DNA from: CAZILN01 sp964540005
GTDB lineage: Bacteria; Bacteroidota; Bacteroidia; Bacteroidales; SM23-62
Direction: 5' to 3'
Assembly: GCA_964540005.1 (NCBI GenBank)
Contig: CAZILN010000363.1
Location: forward strand, 1 to 34,087
DNA: 34,087 nucleotides
In this document: piece by piece, positions 15,759 through 24,177 of the stretch
Layout: each line of letters starts with the position of its first letter
Position numbering within the stretch: the first letter of the stretch is position 1
The notes under the pieces: model-generated
The model's input: the letters and a program-made list of their open reading frames with translations, nothing else
Told to the model about the DNA's origin: nothing
The model's database searches: none
Program-made: the position numbers and the translations under genes

Positions 15759-15819
15759 CATTCGTTCTCAAATTTTTAATTATTTTATTTTCAAATAATT
15801 ATAAAATTTTAAACGAATG
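15759..15819. repeat. Imperfect inverted repeat ending inside the last codons of gltX
   Basis: Arms starting CATTCGTT (15759-15766) and ending AACGAATG (15812-15819) are perfectly complementary at the outer 8 bp. They match at about 22 of 28 positions overall, around a very AT-rich centre. The right arm covers the final gltX codons (Ser-Phe-Val-stop). The word AAACGAA occurs in direct orientation at 15682-15688 and 15811-15817, bracketing both hairpins, like a possible short target-site duplication. A further short inverted match (gagcgaa ... ttcgttctc) lies at about 15745-15769. Confidence 0.5.
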
Positions 15820-17338
15820 AAAGGGCGGCCAGTCCCCTGTCAATTCGTGACAGGGTTTCTTCCCGTCCCAGTATGGATATTATATCTAACATACCCGGAC
15901 CAGCATTGGTGCCCACCATTAATAAGCGAAGAGGATTCAGCACCTTTCCCAGGCCAATCCCGTTTGTTTCAGAATAGTCCTTTATCAGTGATTCGAGTGC
16001 CGTGGGACTGAAATCTTCCTGTGATTCCAGCATGCTGCGCATATCCCTGATCAAGGCAGATGTATCCTCCTTCCATACTTTTCCAACTATTTTTTCATCG
16101 TAGTCCACTGGTGCAACAAAAAACAGCCGGGATTCATTCCAGAGGTCATCAAGCAGGAAGGCTCTTTCTTTTATCAGGGCAATTATACGGGCAATGTACT
16201 GCAGGTCAATATCAGATTTTTCTTCCGGAAGTTTGTGCTGCAACCATTCTGCCAGTTCCTGATTACTTTTTCTGATGATATACTGATGGTTGTACCATTT
16301 AGCCTTTTCAGGATCAAATCGTGATCCTGCCCTGGTGATCCTTTCAAGTGAAAATGCCTCTATCAGTTCGTCCATGGTATAGAGTTCCTTATCCGTACCC
16401 GGATTCCATCCGAGAAATGCCAGTATATTGATAAATGCCTCCGGAAGATATCCCGATTCACGATATCCTGATGATACTTCATTCTTATCATTTACCCATT
16501 CCAGCGGAAAGACAGGAAATCCCAGGCGGTCCCCATCCCGTTTACTCAGTTTTCCCTTTCCGTCGGGTTTCAGGGTCAGGGGCATATGGGCAAATTCCGG
16601 CATGGAATCCTCCCAGCCGAATGCCCTGTAAAGCAGCACATGCAGTGGTGTCGATGGCAACCATTCCTCTCCCCTTATCACGTGTGATATTTCCATAAGA
16701 TGGTCATCAACCACATTGGCAAGATGATAGGTAGGCATACCATCAGCCTTCATCAGCACCTTATCATCAAGGGTATCCGTATTCACATTTATCCTGTCAC
16801 GTACAATATCGAAGAAACCGACCTCCTGGTTTTCGGGGATCCTGAAGCGGATTACGGAAGGAATTCCTTTTTGACGCAGTTCATTTATCTCTGCGGGCTC
16901 CAGAACCACAGAATTCTTTAACTGCTTCCTGATCCTTGCATCATAGGTAAAGGTCTTCCCTTCAGATTCTTGCTTTAAGCGCAGATCCTCCAGCTCCCCC
17001 GGACTATCGAATGCCTCATAGGCAAAACCTGTCTCGAGAAGTTTTTGTGCATACTGCTGGTATATCTCTCTGCGGTCACTCTGCCTGTAGGGTCCGAAAG
17101 CCCCTCCTTCCCTGATTCCTTCATCTATCTTTATTCCGCACCATTCAAGCGATTTCATAATATAATCCTCGGCACCCTTTACATAACGTGTGCGGTCGGT
17201 ATCTTCTATCCTGAGAATAAAGCTGCCATTATGCTTCATGGCAAAAAGATAATTGAAAAGGGCGGTTCGCACACCCCCGATATGCAGGGGGCCGGTCGGA
17301 CTGGGTGCAAATCTGACTCTGACCTGATGGCTTGTCAT
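15809..17338 (-). CDS. gltX: Glutamyl-tRNA synthetase
   Basis: A class I aminoacyl-tRNA synthetase of 509 residues that charges tRNA with glutamate (possibly also tRNA-Gln where a GatCAB pathway exists; not visible here). The HIGH-type motif is RFAPSPTGPLHIGG (10-22), and the KMSKS-type loop is GKGKLSKRDGDR. Other landmarks are RIEDTDRTRYV, FRIP and the YHLANVVDDHLM...HVIRGEEWLPSTPLH segment. I place the start at the ATG at 17338 (MTSHQVRVRF), two codons before the first conserved strand. The open frame continues 36 codons upstream with no resemblance to the family. It has its own likely promoter and is divergent from waaA. Its last codons lie in an inverted repeat. Length and motifs are normal. 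Confidence 0.95.
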   Translation of the reverse strand: MTSHQVRVRFAPSPTGPLHIGGVRTALFNYLFAMKHNGSFILRIEDTDRTRYVKGAEDYIMKSLEWCGIKIDEGIREGGAFGPYRQSDRREIYQQYAQKLLETGFAYEAFDSPGELEDLRLKQESEGKTFTYDARIRKQLKNSVVLEPAEINELRQKGIPSVIRFRIPENQEVGFFDIVRDRINVNTDTLDDKVLMKADGMPTYHLANVVDDHLMEISHVIRGEEWLPSTPLHVLLYRAFGWEDSMPEFAHMPLTLKPDGKGKLSKRDGDRLGFPVFPLEWVNDKNEVSSGYRESGYLPEAFINILAFLGWNPGTDKELYTMDELIEAFSLERITRAGSRFDPEKAKWYNHQYIIRKSNQELAEWLQHKLPEEKSDIDLQYIARIIALIKERAFLLDDLWNESRLFFVAPVDYDEKIVGKVWKEDTSALIRDMRSMLESQEDFSPTALESLIKDYSETNGIGLGKVLNPLRLLMVGTNAGPGMLDIISILGREETLSRIDRGLAALSFV

Positions 17339-17355
17339 GATACTGAAATTTGCCG

Positions 17356-17387
17356 CTAAGATAGGAAAATGTAGAGGAACGAACCAA
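17356..17387 (-). promoter_or_regulatory. Possible gltX promoter
   Basis: On the minus strand TTG (complement of 17385-17387) and TATCTTAG (complement of 17356-17363) are 21 bp apart, resembling the Bacteroidota -33/-7 pair with one mismatch in the -7 element. Transcription would begin about 10 nt before the gltX ATG at 17338. On the other strand TAACTTTA at 17457-17464 is a similar -7 match just 7 nt before the waaA ATG, which would imply an almost leaderless waaA message. Confidence 0.3.
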
Positions 17388-17471
17388 GTCCAGCTGAACA
17401 GCCTCCCTTGACCACCCCCGGGTCTCATATGTCCTGCATAAACCATTTTCTTTGTGTAACTTTAAGGCCGT

Positions 17472-18704
17472 ATGATCCTGCTGTATAATATCGGTATCAG
17501 GATGTATTATCTGTACGTTCTGCTTGGATCCCTGTTCAATAAAAAGGCCAGGTTGTGGATCAGGGGCAGGCGCCATGTATTCAACAGTATCAGTAAGGAA
17601 TTCCGGCAGGAAGATAAGGTGATCTGGTTTCATTGCTCCTCACTCGGGGAATTCGAACAGGGTCGGCCTGTGATTGAGGAATTGAAATTCCGTAAACCGG
17701 ATCACAAGATCCTTCTTACTTTCTTTTCCCCATCAGGATACGAGATACGCAAAGATTACCAGGTCGCAGACCATGTCTGCTACCTTCCCCTGGACACTAA
17801 AAGGAATGCCCGGAAATTTATAAGCCTGGTACGGCCCGTATCTGTCTATTTTGTCAAATATGAATACTGGTACCACTTTATTACCCGCTTATCCTCTGAG
17901 GAGATCCCTGTTTATGTATTTTCAGCCATCTTCAGGGGCTCACAGGTCTTTTTCCGCAGTTATGGCCATCTGTTCAGGAATATGCTTCAAAAAATCAACC
18001 ATATTTTTGTCCAGGACCAGGAATCACTGGAAAGACTTAAGGATATAGGAATTACTCATGTCAGTATCGCAGGGGATACCCGCTTTGACAGGGTGCAGTC
18101 CATTGCCCTGAACAGCAAAGAAATTCCTGAATTGCTAAGCTTTAAAAAGAATCATTCTGTTCTCATTGCCGGAAGCACCTGGCCCGATGATGAAGACCTG
18201 CTGATACGATTTATCAACTCATCGGACGAAGGCATAAAATTCATAATAGCTCCTCACGAGATACATGAATCCGGTCTTCTCAGGCTTGAAAAAACAATAC
18301 AGAAGAAATGCCTGAGATTTACCGGCATGAACACCGGAAGCGTTGATGAAGCAAATGTTATTCTGGTGGATACTATCGGTTTTCTGTCCTCTCTCTACCG
18401 TTACGGTGATATTGCAATGACCGGGGGCGGTTTTGGCAAAGGAATTCATAACATCCTTGAAGCGGCCACTTTTGGCATGCCGGTTGTATTCGGACCGAAT
18501 TATGAACATTTCAGGGAGGCAGTCGAGATGATAGCTGAAGGAGCTGCTTTTTCTGTAAAAGACTACCATTCTTTTAGTTACATATTGAATAAATTATTAT
18601 CAGATAAAATAATTCTTTCTGAAACTGCGTTAAAAGCAAGGGAGTATGTTGCCGGGAACACCGGAGCAACTGACAGGATTGTTACCTTTAAGGGGACGGA
18701 CTGA
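17472..18704 (+). CDS. waaA: 3-deoxy-D-manno-octulosonic acid (Kdo) transferase, GT30
   Basis: A 410-residue inner-membrane-anchored GT30 glycosyltransferase that adds Kdo from CMP-Kdo to the lipid A precursor. An N-terminal hydrophobic segment (MYYLYVLLGSLF) is followed by KARLWIRGR and the catalytic motif WFHCSSLGEFEQGRP, where Glu60 is the likely general base. The C-terminal lobe carries AGDTRFDRV, IAGSTWPDDE, IAPHEIHESGL and the nucleotide-sugar-binding run GGGFGKGIHNILEAATFGMP with VFGPNYEHFREA. The start at 17472 keeps the family's LYNIGI opening; an ATG at 17502 would lose it. The gene confirms an LPS-type Gram-negative envelope. It is divergent from gltX and stands alone. Confidence 0.93.
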   Translation: MILLYNIGIRMYYLYVLLGSLFNKKARLWIRGRRHVFNSISKEFRQEDKVIWFHCSSLGEFEQGRPVIEELKFRKPDHKILLTFFSPSGYEIRKDYQVADHVCYLPLDTKRNARKFISLVRPVSVYFVKYEYWYHFITRLSSEEIPVYVFSAIFRGSQVFFRSYGHLFRNMLQKINHIFVQDQESLERLKDIGITHVSIAGDTRFDRVQSIALNSKEIPELLSFKKNHSVLIAGSTWPDDEDLLIRFINSSDEGIKFIIAPHEIHESGLLRLEKTIQKKCLRFTGMNTGSVDEANVILVDTIGFLSSLYRYGDIAMTGGGFGKGIHNILEAATFGMPVVFGPNYEHFREAVEMIAEGAAFSVKDYHSFSYILNKLLSDKIILSETALKAREYVAGNTGATDRIVTFKGTD

Positions 18705-19054
18705 GATTAGCCCTGAGGATAGCTTTACATGTGGCAAATTTAAAAACAGTTACCCTGCATTCCGGAAACCAATCTCTCATGTCTCAGGATTATTTTTCAA
18801 CAAATCCAATTTTTTTTTATTCTCCTGATTATCACTCATTATGTTATTATAATACTTTCCGATCTTGATATACGAATAATATTAACAGCTGATTATATGA
18901 TACTTACAAGGACGAGTTAATAAAAAGAATTATTTGTTAATAAATTAAAACGGCTCTTAGTTGGTCAACGGATAATCAATGTCTAACTTGCAATTCCAAC
19001 ATTCTTCTTTGTCCTCATTGAATTGTTAAATCTATTTTAAACGTTTTTCAGGTA
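18705..19054 (+). other. 350-bp intergenic region between waaA and nrdJ
   Basis: An AT-rich stretch without a coding gene. I saw no convincing terminator hairpin after waaA, no NrdR-box-like ACACTATAT pair, and no cobalamin-riboswitch conserved box, although nrdJ codes a B12-dependent enzyme. TTG at about 18961 with TAACTTGC 20 bp later, and TTTG with TATTTTAA at 19008-19040, are two possible promoters. GTTGGTCAAC around 18960-18969 is a short palindrome. Confidence 0.6.
19008..19040 (+). promoter_or_regulatory. Possible nrdJ promoter
   Basis: TTTG at 19008-19011 and TATTTTAA at 19033-19040 have a 21-bp spacer, the same spacing as the better promoter at 13577-13609. The -7 element matches TAnnTTTG at six of eight positions. 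The predicted leader before the ATG at 19055 would be under 15 nt. Confidence 0.3.
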
Positions 19055-21664
19055 ATGGATGAACTGGCCTCAAGTAAAAACAGTGATATTATTGTAAATA
19101 AAAAACAAATCACGGAAGAAAAAGAAAATCACGAAGTTACAAAAGATTCAAAACCTTACTCCTATAAGGAGGCCATCGAAGCCACCAAAGAATACTTCAA
19201 AGGTGATGAGCTGGCAGCTACGGTTTGGGTGAACAAGTATGCCCTGAAAGATTCTTTCGGCCTTTTATACGAACGTACTCCGGATGATATGCACTGGCGT
19301 ATTGCGAAGGATATATCACGAATTGAAAAAAGATACCCCAATCCGCTGAGCGAGGAAGAAATATTTGAACTGATCAGGGAGTTTAAATATATCGTACCCC
19401 AGGGATCTCCGATGACCGGAATAGGTAATAATTTCCAGATTGCATCCCTGTCGAATTGTTTTGTGATCGGACACGACGGCCCATCCGATTCCTACGGTGG
19501 GATCATGAAGATCGACCAGGAACAGGTCCAACTGATGAAAAGAAGAGGAGGCGTAGGTCATGACCTGTCGCATATCAGACCCAAGGGAAGCCCCGTACTT
19601 AATTCTGCCCTCACCTCCACAGGCATTGTGCCTTTTATGGAAAGGTATTCCAATTCCACACGGGAGGTTGCCCAGGATGGCCGGCGAGGCGCCTTAATGC
19701 TGAGTATATCAATCCAGCATCCCGATGCGGAGAATTTTATAGATGCCAAGATGTCGAAAGGGAAAGTAACGGGTGCCAATGTTTCAGTAAGGATCACCGA
19801 TGAGTTCATGGAGGCAGTCAGGGAGGATAAGCCCTTTACTCAGCAGTATCCTGCCGGTTCTGATAAACCTGTCTATAAAAAAGAAATTAATGCCAGGCAA
19901 CTCTGGGAAAAAATCATTCACAATGCATGGAAATCTGCTGAACCTGGTGTCCTGTTCTGGGATACCATAAGCAGGGAATCAGTAGCTGATTGTTACGCCG
20001 ATCTTGGTTTCAGGACAGTTTCCACCAATCCTTGCGGGGAGATACCCCTCTGTCCTTATGACAGCTGCCGCCTGCTGGCAATCAACCTTTATTCATATGT
20101 GGATAATCCCTTTACAGATAAAGCAAAATTCAATTTTGAGCTGTTTAAGCAGCACGTCGGTTATGCCCAGCGGATAATGGATGACATCATTGACCTTGAA
20201 CTGGAAAAAATAGAAGCCATCCTGGCAAAGATCAAAGCAGACCCTGAAGATGAAGAACTCAAAAGAGTTGAACTCAATCTTTGGGAAAATATAAAGAAAA
20301 AGGCACTTGAGGGCAGACGGACAGGAGTAGGGATCACTGCTGAAGGAGATATGCTGGCCGCCCTGAACCTTCAGTACGGCAGCGAGAACGCCATAGATTT
20401 TTCTACAGAAGTGCATAAGACCGTGGCTATAGAAGCTTACCGGTCATCCGTCACCATGGCAAGGGAACGGGGTGCCTTTCCCTTGTTCGATGCCAGCCGT
20501 GAAAAAGATAATCCTTTCATCATGAGATTAAAAAATGAAGATGAGGGGATGTACAAGGAAATGGTCAAACACGGAAGAAGAAATATCTCACTCCTGACTA
20601 TTGCACCAACGGGAACCACCAGCCTGATGACCCAGACAACTTCCGGGATTGAACCGGTTTTTATGCCTGTCTATAAGAGAAGGAGAAAGGTAAATCCGAA
20701 TGATGATACAGGAGCCGTGGTAACATTCATTGATGAGGTGGGTGACAGTTGGGAGGAGTATAATGTGTTTCATCATAAATTTGAAACATGGCTCAAAGCC
20801 AATGATTACAAGGTCTCTGATGTAAAGAGGCTCAATGAAGAATCCCTTGAAGATATAGTCAGGAAATCACCTTACTACAATGCCACATCCGGGGATGTAG
20901 ACTGGGTAAGCAAAGTAAAGATGCAGGGACAGATCCAGAAGTGGGTAGATCACTCGATCTCTGTTACCATAAACATGCCCAAGGATGCTACTGAAGAACT
21001 GGTGAGTGAATTGTATATCACAGCATGGAACAGCGGCTGCAAGGGTTGTACTGTATACCGTGAAGGCTCAAGGGACGGTGTACTCATCTCAAAAGAGGAT
21101 TCCTCAACACTTAGCCATGATTATAAACGACCCAAGGAACTCGAAGCAGATATCATCCGGTTCAAGAACAATGATCAGAGCTGGGTGGCTTTCGTGGGAT
21201 TAAGAGACGGTGAGCCTTATGAAGTATTTACCGGCCTGGAAGATGAAGAAATGTTCCCCATCCCTAAAAAGATCACCAAGGGAACTATCATAAAACGCCG
21301 TGAAGAAGATGGCACCTCCAGGTATGATTTCCAGTATATCGATAAGTACGGGTATAAGAATACTCTCGGCGGATTATCACATATTTTCAACCCTGAATTC
21401 TGGAATTATGCCAAGCTGATATCCAGTGTATTAAGACACGGCATGCCCCTGCCTGATGTGGTGAACCTGGTTTCTTCACTGAGGCTTGACAGTGAATCCA
21501 TCAATAACTGGAAGGCAGGGGTGGAAAGGGCCCTTAAAAAATACATACCTGACGGTACCAAGGTCAAATCCAAGCATAAGTGCCTCGAATGCGGATCCCC
21601 CAGCCTTATCTACCAGGAAGGGTGCCTGATCTGCACGAATTGCGGGTCCTCAAAGTGTGGGTAA
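19055..21664 (+). CDS. nrdJ: Adenosylcobalamin-dependent (class II) ribonucleoside-diphosphate reductase
   Basis: An 869-residue B12-dependent ribonucleotide reductase that makes deoxyribonucleotides in the cytoplasm without needing oxygen. Landmarks are SNCFVIG (Cys135, first redox cysteine), RRGGVGHDLSHIRP, TNPCGEIPL (Asn325, Cys327 thiyl radical, Glu329), RRTGVGITAEGD, IAPTGTTSLMTQTTSGIEP, NSGCKGCTVYREGSR and a C-terminal cysteine-rich tail (842-869) with Cys843, 846, 857, 860, 863 and 868. The tail probably combines a zinc-ribbon-like unit with the swinging redox pair. An N-terminal extension of about 32 polar residues (MDELASSKNSDIIV...) precedes the conserved start YSYKEAIEATKEYF. It is a single gene with a 350-bp upstream region. 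Dependence on B12 implies corrinoid synthesis or uptake elsewhere. Class and length are typical. Confidence 0.93.
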   Translation: MDELASSKNSDIIVNKKQITEEKENHEVTKDSKPYSYKEAIEATKEYFKGDELAATVWVNKYALKDSFGLLYERTPDDMHWRIAKDISRIEKRYPNPLSEEEIFELIREFKYIVPQGSPMTGIGNNFQIASLSNCFVIGHDGPSDSYGGIMKIDQEQVQLMKRRGGVGHDLSHIRPKGSPVLNSALTSTGIVPFMERYSNSTREVAQDGRRGALMLSISIQHPDAENFIDAKMSKGKVTGANVSVRITDEFMEAVREDKPFTQQYPAGSDKPVYKKEINARQLWEKIIHNAWKSAEPGVLFWDTISRESVADCYADLGFRTVSTNPCGEIPLCPYDSCRLLAINLYSYVDNPFTDKAKFNFELFKQHVGYAQRIMDDIIDLELEKIEAILAKIKADPEDEELKRVELNLWENIKKKALEGRRTGVGITAEGDMLAALNLQYGSENAIDFSTEVHKTVAIEAYRSSVTMARERGAFPLFDASREKDNPFIMRLKNEDEGMYKEMVKHGRRNISLLTIAPTGTTSLMTQTTSGIEPVFMPVYKRRRKVNPNDDTGAVVTFIDEVGDSWEEYNVFHHKFETWLKANDYKVSDVKRLNEESLEDIVRKSPYYNATSGDVDWVSKVKMQGQIQKWVDHSISVTINMPKDATEELVSELYITAWNSGCKGCTVYREGSRDGVLISKEDSSTLSHDYKRPKELEADIIRFKNNDQSWVAFVGLRDGEPYEVFTGLEDEEMFPIPKKITKGTIIKRREEDGTSRYDFQYIDKYGYKNTLGGLSHIFNPEFWNYAKLISSVLRHGMPLPDVVNLVSSLRLDSESINNWKAGVERALKKYIPDGTKVKSKHKCLECGSPSLIYQEGCLICTNCGSSKCG

Positions 21665-21670
21665 TTGTAA

Positions 21671-21725
21671 AACAGTATAACTCTTCTCTCTCCCAATACA
21701 ACTCATACTTCAAACAGTATAGCTC
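21671..21725. repeat. Short direct repeat in the nrdJ-kbl gap
   Basis: AACAGTATAACTC (21671-21683) and AACAGTATAGCTC (21713-21725) are near-identical 13-bp words, 42 bp apart, with a related word (AATACAACTC) between them. They lie between two convergent genes. No hairpin terminator is evident here. The repeat may be chance or a remnant. Confidence 0.35.
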
Positions 21726-21758
21726 GAACACAGAGTTAAATTGAATTTATTTTATCCC

Positions 21759-22949
21759 TTATTTCAGGACACCCAGTTCGCGGCCGACCTTGATGAATCC
21801 TGTTATGGCCCTGTCCAGGTGTTCTGTCTTATGGGCGGCTGAGAGCTGAACCCTGATGCGGGCCTGGCCCTGGGGTACCACCGGGTAATAGAAACCTATA
21901 ACATAAATACCTTCATCCAACAGGCGGGCGGCAAAATCCTGGGAAAGCTTTGCATCATAAAGCATGATGGGGACTATGGCCGATTTGGTCGGTTTAAGAT
22001 CAAAACCTGACTCTTTCATTTTTTGATAAAAGTATTCTGTGTTCCTGTGCAGTTTTTCCTGCAGCTCATTGGTCTCACTCATCATTTCAAACATCCTGAT
22101 GCCGGCATTGACAATTGCCGGAGGAAGGGAATTTGAAAAGAGGTAGGGCCTGGAACGCTGCCGGAGCATATCAATTATTTCTGAATGACCGGTAGTGAAT
22201 CCTCCGATAGCACCTCCAAAGGCCTTGCCCAGTGTGCCGGTAATGATGTCGACTTTCCCCCGGATATTAAACAGTTCTGTTACTCCTCTCCCTGTTTCCC
22301 CGACTACTCCTGCTGAATGACATTCATCTACCATGACCAGGGCATCATATCGCTCTGCCAGCTCTACTATCTTGTCCATGGGAGCCACATTACCATCCAT
22401 AGAGAAAACCCCGTCGGTTACAATCATACGGAACCTCTGAGAGGAAGCCTGTTTCAGTTGTTCTTCCAGGTCCTTCATGTCGGCATTCTGGTACCGGTAC
22501 CTGGCGGCTTTGCACAGGCGGACCCCGTCAATAATAGAGGCATGGTTCAGCGAATCGGAGATTATCGCGTCTTCAGCCGTCAGAAGGGGTTCGAATACAC
22601 CCCCGTTGGCATCAAAACAGGCAGCATAAAGGATGGTATCCCCGGTTCCGAAAAAATCAGCGATTTTAAGCTCCAGTTCCCTGTGCAGATCCTGTGTGCC
22701 ACAAATGAACCGTACCGAGGACATACCGAATCCATGGGTTTTCATGGCCCCGGCAGCCGCCTCTATTAATTCAGGGTGGTTTGACAGGCCCAGGTAGTTA
22801 TTGGCACAAAAATTCAATACTTTTTGTCCGGTTGACACTGAAATCTCAGCATCCTGTGATGAAGTAATGATCCGTTCCGTTTTATAAAGCCCGGCTTCCT
22901 TGATGGCCTGCAACTCATTTTGCAGGTGTGTTTGTATTTTACCGTACAT
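21759..22949 (-). CDS. kbl: Glycine C-acetyltransferase (2-amino-3-ketobutyrate CoA ligase)
   Basis: A 396-residue PLP enzyme of the alpha-oxoamine synthase family that cleaves 2-amino-3-ketobutyrate with CoA to glycine and acetyl-CoA. Visible landmarks are LNFCANNYLGLSNHPE (46-60), RFICGTQDLHRELE, NHASIIDG (His136, stacks on PLP), TDGVFSMDGNVAP, VMVDECHSAGVVG (Asp208, His211) and ITGTLGKAFGGA (Lys242, Schiff base). The length equals that of the E. coli enzyme, and these landmarks fit Kbl better than 8-amino-7-oxononanoate or 5-aminolevulinate synthase. It starts 30 bp after the threonine dehydrogenase stop, and the two form a threonine-degradation operon. That partner makes the Kbl identity much safer than sequence alone would. 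Confidence 0.93.
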   Translation of the reverse strand: MYGKIQTHLQNELQAIKEAGLYKTERIITSSQDAEISVSTGQKVLNFCANNYLGLSNHPELIEAAAGAMKTHGFGMSSVRFICGTQDLHRELELKIADFFGTGDTILYAACFDANGGVFEPLLTAEDAIISDSLNHASIIDGVRLCKAARYRYQNADMKDLEEQLKQASSQRFRMIVTDGVFSMDGNVAPMDKIVELAERYDALVMVDECHSAGVVGETGRGVTELFNIRGKVDIITGTLGKAFGGAIGGFTTGHSEIIDMLRQRSRPYLFSNSLPPAIVNAGIRMFEMMSETNELQEKLHRNTEYFYQKMKESGFDLKPTKSAIVPIMLYDAKLSQDFAARLLDEGIYVIGFYYPVVPQGQARIRVQLSAAHKTEHLDRAITGFIKVGRELGVLK

Positions 22950-22979
22950 ATGATCTTGGTTTTTATCCGATATGTTGTG

Positions 22980-23945
22980 TTATTTTAACATGCCGCGATT
23001 GAGTTTATTCACTATTTCTTCCAGCATTATTTTGGTTATCTGAGAAAGATTATATTTCATGGAACAACCCCAGTCCCTGACCGAAATACTGTCATCAATA
23101 CTATCAGGCCAGGATTCTGCTATATCCTGCCGGAAATCGGGTTTGTATTTAATGGTAAATCCCGGGATATGTTTTTTGATCTCCTGATAGAGGTCTTTAG
23201 GAGTGATACTCAGTCCTCCGATATTATAGGCAGAGTGAACAGTCAGATTATCGCGATCGGCCTCCATCAGGTCAATTGTGTTTTTTATAGCATCCGGCAT
23301 AAACAACAGCGGCATGAGTGTATCCTCCCTTAAGAAACAGGTATAACTGGCACTTTTTATAGCATCGTAGTATATTTCAACGGCATAATCGGTTGTTCCG
23401 CCTCCCGCTTCCGTCTTATAACTGATCAGTCCGGGGTACCTCAGACTTCTCACATCAACATTGTAACGCCGGACATAGTATTCCAGCCAACGCTCTCCGG
23501 CAAGTTTACTGATACCGTAAACTGTAGAGGGCTCCATGACCGCCAGTTGGGGCGTGTTAAGACGTGGGGTGGTGCTACCGAATACGGCTATGGAACTCGG
23601 CCAGAATACCTTTTTTACCTCTTCAACCATACGGGACACTTCGAGAATATTCATCAGGCTTTCCATATTTATATGCCAGGCCTGCAGGGGAAGCTTTTCT
23701 GCATTACCCGAAAGAACAGCGGCCAGGTGATAGATCTGGCTTATTTTGTGCCGGATGATAAAATGGATCAGCCGTTTATCATCCATAACATCCAGTAACT
23801 GGAAGGGGCCTCCCTCCATAATATCCCTGGATGCCTCTTTTATATCAGTAGCATATACATACTCACTGCCATATATTTTGCGTAATTCCAGCGTCAATTC
23901 TGACCCAATTTGTCCGGCTGCCCCTATTACGAGTATATTTTCCAT
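22980..23945 (-). CDS. L-threonine 3-dehydrogenase, short-chain dehydrogenase type
   Basis: A 321-residue NAD-dependent extended SDR enzyme resembling the threonine dehydrogenase of Flavobacterium frigidimaris. The nucleotide-binding motif is VIGAAGQIGSE (Gly8, 11, 14), followed by YATDI. Catalytic residues are Ser117/Ser118 in WPSSIAVFG and Tyr143/Lys147 in VYGISK; SLRYPGLISY and AYNIGGLSITP are further family stretches. It oxidises threonine to 2-amino-3-ketobutyrate, the substrate of the next gene, kbl. This is the metal-independent SDR type, unrelated to the zinc-dependent E. coli Tdh. I place the start at ATG 23945 (MENILVIG); a TTG two codons upstream at 23951 is possible but less likely. 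The upstream region is shared with the large outer-membrane protein gene. Confidence 0.88.
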   Translation of the reverse strand: MENILVIGAAGQIGSELTLELRKIYGSEYVYATDIKEASRDIMEGGPFQLLDVMDDKRLIHFIIRHKISQIYHLAAVLSGNAEKLPLQAWHINMESLMNILEVSRMVEEVKKVFWPSSIAVFGSTTPRLNTPQLAVMEPSTVYGISKLAGERWLEYYVRRYNVDVRSLRYPGLISYKTEAGGGTTDYAVEIYYDAIKSASYTCFLREDTLMPLLFMPDAIKNTIDLMEADRDNLTVHSAYNIGGLSITPKDLYQEIKKHIPGFTIKYKPDFRQDIAESWPDSIDDSISVRDWGCSMKYNLSQITKIMLEEIVNKLNRGMLK

Positions 23946-24177
23946 TGTCAATCAGATATATAGAAAAAGAGTGATGTTTAGTTAAGTCCTGATATCATAC
24001 CGGCAGGAACCGTTTATGCCTCTTCAGCCAAATAAGTTACCAAATTATGAGAAACCAGCCAGTAAACAAATGATATGAAACATAGATAGTACAATTTTTT
24101 AATTGAATTCCTGTTATCTTAAGCAGGATTTAAATCTTCATCACTGGCACACTGATGTTTAACAGGAATGGACCCGG

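Noticed and set aside
17339..17446. Longer gltX reading from 17446
   Set aside because: The 36 extra residues do not resemble the synthetase family. The ATG at 17338 is directly before the conserved first strand and has a promoter-like sequence upstream.
18705..19054. Cobalamin riboswitch upstream of nrdJ
   Set aside because: The conserved boxes expected for such an element were not found by eye, so no feature is claimed.
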